In this document: one piece after another, positions 54,257 to 64,000 of the stretch | Layout of the letters: every line of letters begins with the position of its first letter | Numbering within the stretch: position 1 is the stretch's first letter | Assembly (NCBI GenBank): GCA_950022655.1 | Contig: OX465592.1 | Location: 6,728,044-6,792,043 of the forward strand | Direction: 5' to 3' | From: Alentia gelatinosa | Taxonomy: Eukaryota > Annelida > Polychaeta > Phyllodocida > Polynoidae | DNA length: 64,000 nucleotides | Position numbers and translations under genes: made by a program | The notes under the pieces: generated by a model | Told to the model about the DNA's origin: nothing | The model's database searches: none | The model's input: only the letters and a program-made list of their open reading frames with translations

Positions 54257-54811
54257 CAGATGAGCACCTCACGGGCAGGTCGAGCTGCTCGCGGGCAGCT
54301 CCCGTAGGCAGGTGCCAATAGGCGGAAGGTCAGGGGTCAACCTGTGTCCCCGCGTGAGGCGGCACACAGGGGGCAGGGCGGGGCAGGGCGGGGCAGGGGG
54401 GAGGCGGGACTTTACCCACAGGGAATGGTTAAGGGACTCCCACAGCTAGCACCAGGCTACAGTAGAGACGTGACAGAATGGCTCAAGTCACCACTAGCTT
54501 TTCTCACCTTTACCCTTTGTTTTATAGATTTTGCTCTTTATTTTCAGGTTTTGCTGGTCATTATATTTCTTTTTATATTTGCTGTGCTATTCATTTCCGT
54601 AGGGGCGTAAGGGTTTTTGCTCCATATGTTTGGAGCCATTTCTTAGTTTGTCTAGCCTAATTTCCTGTGCTGTTCATTATACTGTACTATGTGTATTTGG
54701 AATATGTCAATATATGATTTGCGTAAAACAACATACGCTTTGCGTAAAAGAGGGATGATGTGAAGAGGTGACAATAGGCGGAACCTGATAGACTTAGCAT
54801 CTTAAACTCAT
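54257..54811. other. Unique sequence with GC boxes
   Basis: GGGCGGGGCAGGGCGGGG at about 54377-54395. An 88-codon frame follows (54344-54610) whose second half is a hydrophobic stretch from AT-rich DNA; not supported as a gene. Confidence 0.3.
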
Positions 54812-54919
54812 ACTCAACGATTCACATGTCCAGATCAAAACTGATGATTCACATGTCCAGATTCAAACTGATGATTCACATGTCTAGACCCAATCTTACG
54901 ATTCACATTTCTAGACCCC
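54812..54919. repeat. 27-bp minisatellite, 4 units
   Basis: GATTCACATGTCCAGATCAA then AACTGAT, four diverged copies. Confidence 0.8.
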
Positions 54920-55859
54920 TTTTGATGAATGACATATGTGCTTCACACATGTGACAGCCCACATGTCTTGAACCCATGTGAATTTTCTCATACATGTCAG
55001 GACCATATGTAACGATTCTGACCTGATTCTGACCTCTAGAACTTACTTGAAAATTCACAAATCTAAAGAGTGTATGAAGATGCAAAGAAAACTGGGGGGC
55101 TTTTGAATAATTAAGCTCATGTACATGAAGACCCTTTTTTCTACTGCAACGAGACCCAGGTCACTCAGCTTTGTTAAGGGTCACCATCCCTTCATTATCT
55201 GTGTGCTACTCACTGTGCTACTGGCAAAGGAGCAGGGTGCCAGTGTATCAGTGTATTAGAAGCGTACCCAACTGACCTTGACCAATCACTCGAGACCAAA
55301 ATACCTGATTGACCTATTGGTGCTTTATATATTTGGATCTTAGACTCAGGCAATTTAAGAAATGGAAAAATGGCAAGTTAACTTGGTTACAGAGGACGAT
55401 CCATAGACTGAATGTAACCCAAACCTTTAAATTGTTATTCATTTATAATTGCACGCTCATTCATCAATGATGAATATTCTATCTACTCCTAGTTCAACAC
55501 TTATGGTTGACAATCCGTCGGCTAGGATTGTCTTAGCAAACGAGCTTGAATATCATTAATTGATTACCGTCATACCAGGTTTCCTTATACACTGTAGTTC
55601 TGTAAGCTTAGGTCCCTAGACTGAATGTTTATAATTTTTTTATTATATAAAGTCTACGGTCCTCTTCACCAACATAAACAACGTCTAGAATTCCTCAGGC
55701 ACGTCCTCAGAGATGCTTAACACGATAGTTAAATTCTAGTCCGTGTCTCATTACCTTCATTAATCCAAGAGTACATACAACTATATTTCCCTTCCCTTTC
55801 GTGAAATTCAATTAGGGTAGGACTGCCAGCTCTCGGTTTTCGCATGGTGCTCATACACC
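54920..55859. other. Unique sequence
   Basis: A solitary CATGAAGACCCTTTT word at about 55121 matches the arm of the foldback at 16840. No gene. Confidence 0.3.
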
Positions 55860-56150
55860 GACTTATCTCACCCCGGTATTTTTTCCTAATAGCCTTAACG
55901 TTAGGGACTTATACTCCACGGCCATGAAGGTAGTGTACCAAATATTCAATGGCTAATCAGGTGATTCATTTTATTGATTAATAATATTATACGGGGTGAG
56001 ATATAATCAGAAATCCACTCGATGAAGATAACTTGGTCCGTGCTCCACCTCATTTGATCACTACGTAATTCACTCAGCTTCACTTTGTAAATGACTCCGA
56101 TATCAAACTCGGTGAAATAGAGACCAAGTTATTTTCATGTCGCGAGTTTC
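55860..56150. mobile_element. Dispersed repeat P, copy 2
   Basis: Opens with CTTATCTCACCCCGGTATTT (inverse of the GGGGTGAGATAAA end). Then GACTTATACTCCACGGCCAT, GTGAGATATAATCAG and AACTTGGTCCGTGCTC, inversely paired with GAGACCAAGTTATTT. Homologous with 38680-38925. Confidence 0.6.
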
Positions 56151-56461
56151 CTTCTAAATACTGTACGACATTTTCCCAGTCTGACGTACCACCATCCCCA
56201 CTCTCTCCCTCCCTGTTGTATTAAATGTTCTTCTCTTTATATTTAAACCAACACATATATCAATACCGAAAATGAAATATGGCCCTGGAGCCTACCGAAA
56301 ATAGGGTGAACGTCCATCCTAGTAGACCACTCCAGAATAAAGATCAACATAAAAAAATTTTTTTAAAAAATAGCAGGTTGCCAATTGGCGTCAGAAAAAA
56401 AAACATTAAAATATTTTAATTGCAATACAGTGTTTACGCATTACATACATTATTTCTGTTA
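56151..56461. other. Unique spacer
   Basis: Nothing recognised. Confidence 0.3.
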
Positions 56462-56610
56462 AGCCGGAGACACACCAAGCGAGTCAAGGTGGCAATCTCC
56501 AGAATCGCCAACACAAAAAATTATCTGAGACATTTTTTCATAGTAATATCTCCCATCGATAATTTGGCGTATCAGATGCAATAATCAAGGGAAATATGAA
56601 ATAATAACTT
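56462..56610 (+). mobile_element. Family I MITE, right-truncated
   Basis: TTA then AGCCGGAGACACACCAAGCG, CAATCTCCAGAATCGCCAAC; stops near AAATATGAAATAATAACTTA where 26329-26537 continues. Confidence 0.65.
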
Positions 56611-56637
56611 ACCCCAAACAGGCCCCTGATCTCGGGA

Positions 56638-56760
56638 TCTTTTTTTTTGGTTATTTATACTGATAATTATTAGCAGTAACTCTGCTGGTTTCCATGTATT
56701 ACCAGTCAGGCTGGTTTACAATTTGTCAATTTTTCATTTTCATGTAGGAATATACATAAG
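56638..56760 (-). mobile_element. Family O retroposon-like 3' tail, copy 3
   Basis: T-rich start, then GGTTATTTATACTG, CTGCTGGTTTCCATGTATTA and CCAGTCAGGCTGGTTTACAA as in 33541-33640. Confidence 0.45.
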
Positions 56761-57294
56761 ACACATATACAAAAAAGACGGAAATAAATATATAAATGAG
56801 CTCAATGTTAACATATACAACTCTATCACCTCTCTTCGAACAGTGAGCAGAAATTTGTACACAGCAGAGTCAGCCTCTGATTCAGCCACGCGTCCGCAGT
56901 CCAGAGCTGAATGGTGTGAGATAAAAAAAGTGTTTATTAGTCTATAAACACTCTATCCCCACCAGGTACAACTCTGTGCACGTGTCAGCATTATCACAAT
57001 CTCCTAACCCAGATCTATCAACCAATAAAAGTATCGAGTTTTATCGTGGGAGGTATCTGTGGGACTGATTCCTGAAATTACTCCGGACAAGTTTCTCCAT
57101 TACCTACCTGATTAGATTCGTCAGTGTTTGACAACATCTTAACTTATCAGATGATAATTTGGTTTATTTTTGAAATGTTGATTTAGGAATTTGTCTAGCC
57201 TCCTAAAGCCTTTGGTACTTCTAGATAAACAGACGATATAACGTGCCCCAATCGGGGAGAAGTTAAGCTCAATAATGCCAGAGGATCCCAGATA
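56761..57294. other. Unique sequence
   Basis: Nothing recognised. Confidence 0.3.
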
Positions 57295-57475
57295 AAGCCT
57301 GTTTCCATTGGCTGATTAATCTGCACCGATTGGCAGTCGGGAACCACCAATACAATTTTTTTGTACACTGACAACAGATTGGTGAATAGAAAGGAGACCT
57401 GCAGAAAATGCTCACTGATCAATTTGGTCTAGATTATATAACAGGGCCGCCACCGACGACACAAAAACCAGAGAA
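57295..57475. mobile_element. Family A MITE fragment
   Basis: AAAGCCTGTTTCCATTGGCT then GCACCGATTGGCAGTCGGGA; ends near GGAGACCTGCAGAAAATGCT. Similar to 33402-33500. Confidence 0.6.
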
Positions 57476-57807
57476 CTGCATCGATTCCCCCACAGTAAAT
57501 ACGTTTTCTCATTGCCATTGTCATATACCTGAAAATCCTGAAGAACGCACCATTCTAGAGTTAGAATCGCTGATAATTTTGTCGGCAGGTGTAAATGGCC
57601 TCTGAGATATTTCATCCAACCACACAGAACGAGCTTCAGAGTCAACCCCCATCTTCACCACCCCAATACAAATGAGCAGCTCAGCCTACTTATCTGATCA
57701 TTTAGGCTCCAGCAGGCCTGAACCAGCTTCCACACCCCCACCCCCTCCCCTCCACCAGTGGGCTGCCTTTCTTGTGGCGGCAAGCGACCGCCTCAGGTGG
57801 TTAGAGC
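57476..57807. other. Unique spacer
   Basis: Nothing recognised. Confidence 0.3.
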
Positions 57808-58523
57808 GAACAGGAGGAGGGAGGGAGGGAGGGTGAGGGAGGGAGGGAGGGAGGGAGGGAGGGAAGGAGGGAGGCAGCAAGGCAGGGAAGGAGAGAGCAG
57901 GGAAGGAAAGGAGAGAGGGAGGGAGGGAGAGACGGACGGACGGACGGAGGGAGGGAGGGAGGCAGGGAGGCAGAGAGGGAGGGAGGGAGAAAGGGAGGGA
58001 GGGAGGGAGGGAGGGAAGGAGAGAGCGAGGGAGGCAGGGAGGCAGGGTGGGAGGCAGGGAGGCAGGGAGGCAGGCAGGGAGGCAGGCAGGCAGGCAGGGA
58101 GGCAGGCAGGCAGGCAAGGAGATAGGCAGGTAGGCAGGGAGGCAGGGAGGGAGGGAGGCAGGGAGGGAGGGAGGGAGGCAGGCAGGCAGGGAGGGAGGGA
58201 GGCAGGTAGGCAGGCAGGCAGGGAGGAAGGGAGGGAGGCAGGGAGGCAGGCAGGCAGGCAGGGAGGCAGGCAGGCAGGCAGGGAGGCAGGCAGGGAGGCA
58301 GGCAGGGAGGGAGGCAGGCAGGGAGGCAGGCAGGGAGGCAGGCAGGGAGGGAGGCAGGCAGGCAGGCAGGCAGGGAGGGAGGCAGGGAGGCAGGGAGGCA
58401 GGGAGGGAGGCAGGGAGGCAGGGAGGCAGGGAGGGAGGGAGGCAGGCAGGCAGGCAGGCAGGGAGGGAGGCAGGGAGGCAGGGAGGGAGGCAGACAGGCA
58501 GGCAGGCAGACAGGCAGGGAGTG
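57808..58523. repeat. (GGGA)n/(GGCA)n block, about 715 bp
   Basis: The left third is mainly GGGA; the right two-thirds mainly alternate GGCA and GGGA. The pure-purine left part could form triplex or G-quadruplex DNA. Long frames on both strands (318 and 248 codons) arise because a 4-bp period reads the same in every phase. Confidence 0.97.
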
Positions 58524-59051
58524 TGTGGCAGTGGGATACCTCATCATTGAAGCTCCTCCAGGCAGCTTTGATCGATTACTCGTTAATGTTAGGAGGAGTA
58601 TACTTTACTGAAGTGATTTTTAAAAAAGTAATAGAATTAATTGACGGCGGTGAGAAGAGTGTTGACGAAGCTGATCAATTGTGTTTAATGGCGCTGGGAG
58701 AACGGTCTCACTAAGGTGTTATCCAGTTATCGATCGGAGTACTTTACCGGCGGACTTAGTCTCAGAGGACGTCTTTTAACTACAGCTTACAAAGGGTATT
58801 CTCAAGAGGCGCATGATGAGCAATCCATGGCTTTACGTATGCATAATTATAGCGTAGATATGGTACTGCAAGAGTATATGTATATACCCAGCATATTGGA
58901 TGTTATCTCAAACCGGTATTTTTCTCCGTAGGCTTAACATTAGGAACTCATACTCCATGAACGTTAAAGTAGTGTATTGGAGAAACCAAGAAGTTTTGGC
59001 CAAAGCCGTCGTTCTTCAAGAGTTTGATGAGGCTAAAACCCTTTAATGGCA
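58524..59051. other. Mostly unique; repeat P edge at about 58920
   Basis: GGAACTCATACTCCATGAAC at 58947 is the left edge of repeat P. Codons following the array (SVWQWDTSSLKLL...) are not recognised. Confidence 0.35.
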
Positions 59052-59059
59052 AACAGAAA

Positions 59060-59440
59060 AAATTACATTTGATAAAATCCATTGATAACTGGACCCACCA
59101 CCTGGTGTTTTGTTAAGCATTTGGGGGCAAGATGGCCACCTACATTAGACAATAGTTATGTACCTATTGGGCACAGAGTTATTTCTAATTCTGCCATTAT
59201 CTGCCAGGAAATTGTAAGGTAGCGCCACTTTAGTCGGAGGGGGGGGGGGGGGCAACCACTGATTTCAGTTATCATAATCTATACATAACATTGAAACAAG
59301 GCTAACATTCCTGCATAGCAAGCCAAACCCTTTTTTTTTTATAAAATCCATTGATACATGGACCCACCACCTACTGTTTCTTGTTTAGCATTGGGGGGCA
59401 AGATGGCTGCTTCCATAACATAATAGTTATGTGCCTATAC
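59060..59440 (+). repeat. Repeat Q tandem, A-B-A order
   Basis: Half A (AAATCCATTGATAACTGGAC, GGCAAGATGGCCACCTACA) at 59066-59172, half B (GGGCACAGAGTTATTTCTAA to GTAGCGCCAC) at 59173-59230, and a second half A at 59343-59440. A poly-G run of 15 lies at about 59239-59253. Confidence 0.7.
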
Positions 59441-59935
59441 CTTGTTCTAGAGAGCCACGAAGAGGCCCTCCTAGTTCCTCCTGGCTGGCCATCAACCCTG
59501 GAGCTGGGAGGTAAACACAGGGTATCAGGATTACACATGATTTATACTGATCACGTGGCTTTATCTCCTCATTTATTATTCTCACGAGATACCGCGAGAA
59601 TGTTTTGAAGCGTCTCCACCTCGTTTCCGGTATGCCTTTTGAAGTGTGTCTTTTATTTCCCAAATACCAGTGATGGGTAAAAACGTCATATTTGCGTATG
59701 TAAAAAGATGAATATAACATGGAAAGAAATCACAACACCACCTGATCTTTATTTTCAAAATATTTTTCTGCTTTTCTTTTTAGCAAATCTTTTATTATTC
59801 TTACATAAGCAAACAGCATTTATTGCTATTTCAAGTCCTTTCATTGTCATTACAATTCATTTTTAGCAATACATTTAATAGAATATTAGTACTGCCCAGT
59901 GTGGTCTATTAATGTTCCCTGTTTTGGTTGCTTTT
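59441..59935. other. Unique sequence
   Basis: Nothing recognised. Confidence 0.3.
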
Positions 59936-60222
59936 ATGGCATGTATAATTATATTATGGATATTATTATATAGATATTTATTTCGGAGACAGGATCATGA
60001 ATATTCATTAGGTCACATGGTCTATACATGTTTTATTCGTGGGCTTTCTCGTGCTCCGCTTCCGCCATTATGAACGCTTGTCTCCTACACTCTTACACAA
60101 TTTTCTTGTTATTGTTAAAAAAAATTCTAATTTTATTGTGTAAAATATTTGTTAAATTGTTAATAAAAGGGCCGACGATTTGTCATTATTGCCCTGAATC
60201 GGAAAGAGTGGCAATCCTGTTA
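59936..60222 (+). repeat. Family N dispersed repeat, copy 2
   Basis: See 10121-10382. ATGTATAATTATATTATGGA, GATCATGAATATTCATTAGG, CGTGGGCTTTC, GAAAGAGTGGCAATCCTGTT. Confidence 0.6.
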
Positions 60223-60719
60223 AACAATTGTCTCATTCTTAATATATATACTAGTATAATGCTTGCAGAAGGTGTCTTTTGCAGTATGTAATTTGACTGC
60301 ATTTAAAAAGAGTGAGTAATGGTATCAACCCTTTCCTTACCAATGATGACTCAAGGCACTCCCGTTTTCTTATGGCAACTGCGTTTTATCTTCATCCTAA
60401 AAATTAAATCCGAGTTCCTGAAATGTAGCCGTCTTAATAAAAGGAAGGGTGCTCATGAGATTAAACGTGGATAAAATAGGTGGGGTAAACATTGACCTTG
60501 TTCCTGTGTAGAATTGGTAAAATATGCCTTCATGTTTATTTTAAACCAAGAAACTGATGTCATCTTACATAAATATTCTAGGCGCAACCATGTCCCGAGA
60601 GAAATCATCCTCGTTGGTTTCCCATTCAAATCTCTAATGGGAAAGAAGGTCCAATCGTCATCACATAAATAAGGGATGGCAATTCCCAAATATCATCTCT
60701 TTCTCGTCGTCAAATTAAA
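60223..60719. other. Unique sequence
   Basis: Nothing recognised. Confidence 0.3.
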
Positions 60720-61620
60720 CGGACGGTTGGGGGCAGTTGTACCGAGGCAGCTGTACCGAAGAAGCAGCACCTAAGCAGCAGTACTGAAGCAGCGGTACTG
60801 AGGTAGCAGTACTGGGACACAGAGTGGTATCGAGGCAGCTGTACTGAGGCAGGGGTACTGAGGCAGGGGTACTGAGGCAGCAGTTCTGAGAAACAGAGTG
60901 GTACAGAGGTAGCGGTACTGAGGCAGTAGTACTGATGCAGCTGTATCGAGGCGGTGGTGCCGATGCAGCTATATCGAGGCAGCTGTACCGAGGCAGTGGT
61001 ACTGACGCAAGGGTACTGATGAATATCGAGGCAGCTGTACCAAGGCAGTTGTAATCGGGAAGTGGAACCCGGGCAGCAGTGTCATGACATCGGTACCATG
61101 ACTTGATGTGTTCGTGGTATCGAGGCAGCTGCACTGAGGCAGCTGCATCGAGGCAGCTGTACCAAGGCAGCGGTACTAAGAGAAAACGTGGTTACTGCGC
61201 CCGAAGGGATGGCTGTTTGAGGTTTTTTTATGCCATGAATACGTCCCGACGCTGCAGGCGGAGGGACGTATTTCTGGCATCAAAAGGCCGAGAATAGCAT
61301 CCGTACCGGCTCAGTCACTACGGTTTCTTATTATTACATAACTGAATATTAATAAAACCGCCATTTTATATACTTATTAAATGTACCAATTGACCCGATG
61401 GTCACAGTGCGCCCGAATATTCACTACGGGCTCAGTGCGCCCGAACATTATCTATACTGCACCCAGAGCAGCTGGTAGGATTTCATAGACGTTCGGCCAT
61501 AGGTATGTAATAATTGGGTAGCGGTACCCAGGCAGTGGTACCCAGGCAGCTATATCGAAGCAGCGGTACCAAGGCAGCGGTACCAAGGCAGCAGTACCGA
61601 GGCAGCGGTACCGAGGTGTC
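60720..61620. repeat. 14-bp array (ACTGAGGCAGCGGT) interrupted by a MITE
   Basis: Left block 60720-61188 and right block 61510-61620 share the units GAGGCAGCGGTACC and GAGGCAGCTGTACC. The family K element at 61189-61512 splits them. Small irregular inserts occur (GGGACACAGAGTGGTATC, twice in variant form). Confidence 0.9.
61189..61512 (+). mobile_element. Family K MITE inserted in the 14-bp array
   Basis: CGTGGTTACTGCGCCCGAAG, hairpin GAATACGTCCCGACGC..GGGACGTATTTC, two CAGTGCGCCCGAA blocks (61407 and 61432) and CATAGACGTTCGGCCATAGG. Homologous with 3481-3768. The hairpin centre differs from that of the other copy. Confidence 0.7.
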
Positions 61621-61883
61621 ACCTTCATAAAAGGAGATGCGGACAAAATGCGAGGAACATGCCATAATTACAGACACTGTGTGAAGACCACCATTTTATT
61701 CATATATACGCCATCGCGGAAGTGCATGTATCGGCTGAATATTGACTTGTTTTCATATATATACGCCCTTATTTCACGCCAGCATATGAGGCGTATACAA
61801 GACTGTTTCCTTTTAAATACGGACGCGTCTTGGCTGTATTTCACAGCAGGCGTGATGGTCTCAGTGGTATGTAGATGTCTAGG
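61621..61883. other. Unique spacer
   Basis: Nothing recognised. Confidence 0.3.
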
Positions 61884-62090
61884 CCCGCCACCTCCCGCCA
61901 CCTCCCGCCACCTCCCGCCACCTCCCGCCACCTCCCGCCACCTCCCGCCACCTCCCGCCACCTCCCGCCACCTCCCGCTACCTCCCGCCACCTCCCGCCA
62001 CCTCCCGCCACCTCGCGCCACCTCCCGCCACCTCCCGCCACCTCCCGCCATCTCCTGCCACTTCCCGCCACCTCCCGCCACCTATCGCCA

Positions 62091-62091
<1 letters not shown>
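61884..62091. repeat. 10-bp array (CCACCTCCCG), about 20 units
   Basis: Nearly perfect CCACCTCCCG repeats with four or five variant units. Directly followed by (TA)n at 62092-62127. Confidence 0.97.

Positions 62092-62127
<36 letters not shown>
62092..62127. repeat. (TA)n microsatellite
   Basis: Pure TA run between the 10-bp array and the palindrome. Confidence 0.95.
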
Positions 62128-62130
<3 letters not shown>

Positions 62131-62302
62131 TAGTGTATCGTTTTCTCTCTGTGGTTCATGTATCTCACTTTCCCTGGGGATTTATTGATACCGAATCAGT
62201 TGTGGAGAGAAAAAAAAAATTTTCTCTCCACAACTGATTCGGTATCAATAAATCCCCAGGGAAAGTGAGATACATGAACCACAGAGAGAAAACGATACAC
62301 TA
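62131..62302. repeat. Perfect palindrome, 83-bp arms, 6-bp A loop
   Basis: TAGTGTATCGTTTTCTCTCT at the left and AGAGAGAAAACGATACACTA at the right. I compared the arms base by base and found no mismatch (62131-62213 and 62220-62302). The loop is AAAAAA. Confidence 0.93.
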
Positions 62303-62907
62303 ATAATATCACCAGGAGCCAATCCATAGCGACACAAAGTGACTGGTTAGGAGCCTAAAAGTTTTCCTAAGACTAGAGACCACCCACACCAGGGAGATCT
62401 CAATAACCCCTCATTTTTTCATTTTTTCATATGAAAAATAGGACAATGACTAAAGAATTCGGCCAGAATTTCGCCTGAAGAGACAAGTAATGTCGAAACT
62501 GTTGAGTAAGGAAGAGAAAGATCCCAGGATCCGACTCTGGAAAATACAGAGCAAGATGGCATACAACAAAAGACCACTAGATGGCCTTAGAGGCACTACC
62601 AAGAGGTAGTACTCACAATACACCATAGATGGCACCACCACCTCCCCACCACCATGGGGAGGGAGGCGCCACCAGTAGGGACAACCCACTCTGGATAGTA
62701 TGCTGCCTTTCATTGGACAACAAGATTTCCCGCCTCTCTTTGTCTGGTCTACTGACCAATCAAAGATGCAGGAACAGACCACATGATCACAAAGAACCAA
62801 TGACAGTCATCCTCTGTATAGGAAAATTAACATAATCTAGGCACCCGCCCCAACACGGGTGATAGATCGGTCACTTACTCGATGGTCGCGAGGCCGCCAC
62901 GTTCAGC

Positions 62908-62912
<5 letters not shown>
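62303..62912. other. Unique sequence
   Basis: Includes CCACCACCTCCCCACCACCA at about 62635. No gene recognised. Confidence 0.3.

Positions 62913-62951
<39 letters not shown>
62913..62951. repeat. (TA)n microsatellite
   Basis: About 19 TA units. Confidence 0.95.
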
Positions 62952-62955
<4 letters not shown>

Positions 62956-63049
62956 AGGAATAAAGTGAGCGATAATATGGAAATCCAACGGCATAACCTT
63001 AGTACATCCATGTATACCCACGTTTCGCTGGTCCTGGACGCTGCTGGTC

Positions 63050-63235
63050 CTGAAATCCAAGATGGCGGCACCGCGTGAGTAACCACGGAGAGGACTATGG
63101 ATCGGGTGCAGAGGTGGCGTCATCTATGGAGCCCTCGTCTCGTCGCCTTAGTTACGATGACGTATGTTTCCCGGTAAAAGCCCCCGTGATCGAGGCGCCG
63201 TCTCGCGGCGAGTGGGTGGGAGACAGCCGCCTGCA
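63050..63235 (+). promoter_or_regulatory. CpG-rich segment, candidate transcription start or first exon
   Basis: CCAAGATGGCGGCACCGC (63057-63074) is a YY1-type initiator with a good start-codon context, followed at once by GTGAGT, a consensus splice donor. A second frame starts at ATG 63126 (MEPSSRRLSYDDVCFPVKAP) and stays open into the minisatellite. TGACGTAT lies at 63159. The exon model is inference; no family is recognised. Confidence 0.3.
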
Positions 63236-63722
63236 ACTTACACTGGCCACCAGAGCTTATTCTACATCACACTGGCCACCAGAGATTAGACTACGTTACA
63301 CTGGCCACCAGAGTTTATAGTTAGGCCCGGCGTCCACCTACCACGATATGGCACCGATATGGTCTACGATGCACCTTCCGATGTAAAATCAAAATCGCGT
63401 AGGAAGGACACCTAATATCGGGGCAGTTGACCACGTTTCTGCGATTAGACACCGATAAAATCCCCATACAATGCATGGTGGATTGGCATGTCTAGACATA
63501 TGTCTACGATTTTGCACCTTCCCGATATGGCACCGATTTTGACATTTTGTATCGGTGCCATATCGGGAGGTCTACGATTCTATCGTAGTAGGTGGACGCC
63601 GGGCCTTACTCTGGCCACCAGTGCCTTATACTACGTTACACTGGTCACCAGAGCTTAGACAACATTAAACTGGCCTCCAGAGCTTAGACTATGTTACACT
63701 GGCCACCAGAGCTTATATTACA
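63236..63722. repeat. 29-bp minisatellite split by a family C MITE
   Basis: Units ACACTGGCCACCAGAGCTTA then GACTACGTT occur at 63236-63320 and resume at 63609-63722. The MITE inserted between them duplicated TTA. Confidence 0.88.
63324..63605 (+). mobile_element. Family C MITE, complete, 282 bp, TTA duplication
   Basis: GGCCCGGCGTCCACCTACCA to TAGTAGGTGGACGCCGGGCC, flanked by TTA at 63321-63323 and 63606-63608. Ends pair perfectly for about 18 bp. Same length as 10424-10705. Inner ATATGGCACCGAT and ATCGGTGCCATAT words give a second inverted tier. Confidence 0.9.
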
Positions 63723-63734
63723 TTATTGGCTTAT

Positions 63735-63925
63735 GGAGCCTGTTTCCATTGGCCAATTTTCTGTCACTGATCTATAGTCAGGAACTACCAATGGACTTTG
63801 GGCACTTTTCTGCTTCGATTATGCAATGTGGCACCATCGATCGCAACGGATGTACATGTATTTCAGTTCTATATGTTAGAGGGTCGCTGAGTGAAACCAC
63901 CAACAGACTTTCTGGCCATGGAAGG
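63735..63925 (+). mobile_element. Family A MITE, degraded
   Basis: GGAGCCTGTTTCCATTGGCC then GTCACTGATCTATAGTCAGG, GATTATGCAATGTGGCACCA and ACCAACAGACTTTCTG. The right terminus is lost. Confidence 0.65.
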
Positions 63926-64000
63926 GCTGGCTAGTCCGTACTTGTTAACACCCATCAGCTCTTGTCAAACTGATGCTATGAATAGAACAACGAACCACGT

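Noticed and set aside
54344..54610. Small membrane protein
   Set aside because: The hydrophobic half comes from T-rich DNA and the first half from a GC-box repeat; there is no conservation evidence.
57758..58714. 318- and 248-codon frames
   Set aside because: They are produced by the GGGA/GGCA tetranucleotide block, which is open in all phases.
60715..61134. CRISPR array or repeat protein gene
   Set aside because: Direct repeats have no distinct spacers of constant length; it is a 14-bp minisatellite in eukaryotic sequence.

Overview
This window looks like repeat-dense, gene-poor nuclear DNA from an animal, most likely a marine invertebrate. The evidence is the absence of any long conserved reading frame, operon or ribosome-binding site, together with many short transposons ending in TTA/TAA or TA, a tRNA-derived SINE with a 12-bp target duplication, long mini- and microsatellites, degenerate TTAGGG-type repeats, and frequent CpG. 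I cannot name the species. No functional rRNA, tRNA, CRISPR array or complete protein-coding gene was found.

The dominant content is miniature non-autonomous DNA transposons. I sorted them into families by terminal sequence. Names are local: A = GGCCCGTTTCCATTGGCCGA ends; B = AGCCCAATGCCCATCTACCG; C = GGCCCGGCGTCCACCTAC; D = AGCGCC.AATCCACTGAGGCG; E = CCCGGCGTTTACACTAGACG; F = AGTGGGATTCACACGATGGG; G = CAGTAAAACCCCGCTTAAG; H = nested hairpin elements; I = AGCCGGAGACACACCAAGCG; J = TTAA-flanked, CATATCCTAC ends; K to O = other dispersed repeats. Families B, C, E and F carry TTA or TAA at both ends, the PIF/Harbinger-type target duplication; D, I and M share the look of their ends. Single elements resemble a Mutator-type transposon (41851-42507, 10-bp duplication) and hAT-type transposons (41323-41561, 48581-49003).

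Layout: 1-9 kb holds MITEs, a 34-bp satellite, a 28-bp minisatellite, a 72-bp satellite with a 360-bp higher-order period, and a cluster of family D. 9-19 kb holds MITEs B, C, A, E, hairpin elements and the SINE. 19-26 kb holds a triplicated compound of family E plus flanking DNA, family G, a foldback, a CpG-rich stretch and the 1,056-bp TTAA element. 27-31 kb holds a 1-kb CCACCACACACC array, a weak candidate exon and a 34-bp minisatellite. 32-43 kb holds chained family F elements, GTGGGCA heptamer arrays, paired family A elements, a direct duplication, and the Mutator-like element with telomere-like repeats. 44-49 kb holds a promoter-like segment, a G-rich array, a 32-bp minisatellite and family A/hAT elements. 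49-54 kb holds a large F element with eight 46-bp repeats joined to a head-to-head family B dimer. 54-64 kb holds hairpin and dispersed repeats, a (GGGA/GGCA)n block, a 14-bp array split by a MITE, a 10-bp array, a perfect 83-bp-arm palindrome, and a minisatellite split by a family C MITE.

Three themes stand out: MITE ends turning into tandem satellites (72-bp, 46-bp and 76-bp arrays), MITEs chained through shared TTA/TAA junctions, and a large excess of the cAMP-response palindrome TGACGTCA (16 exact copies seen, about one expected).
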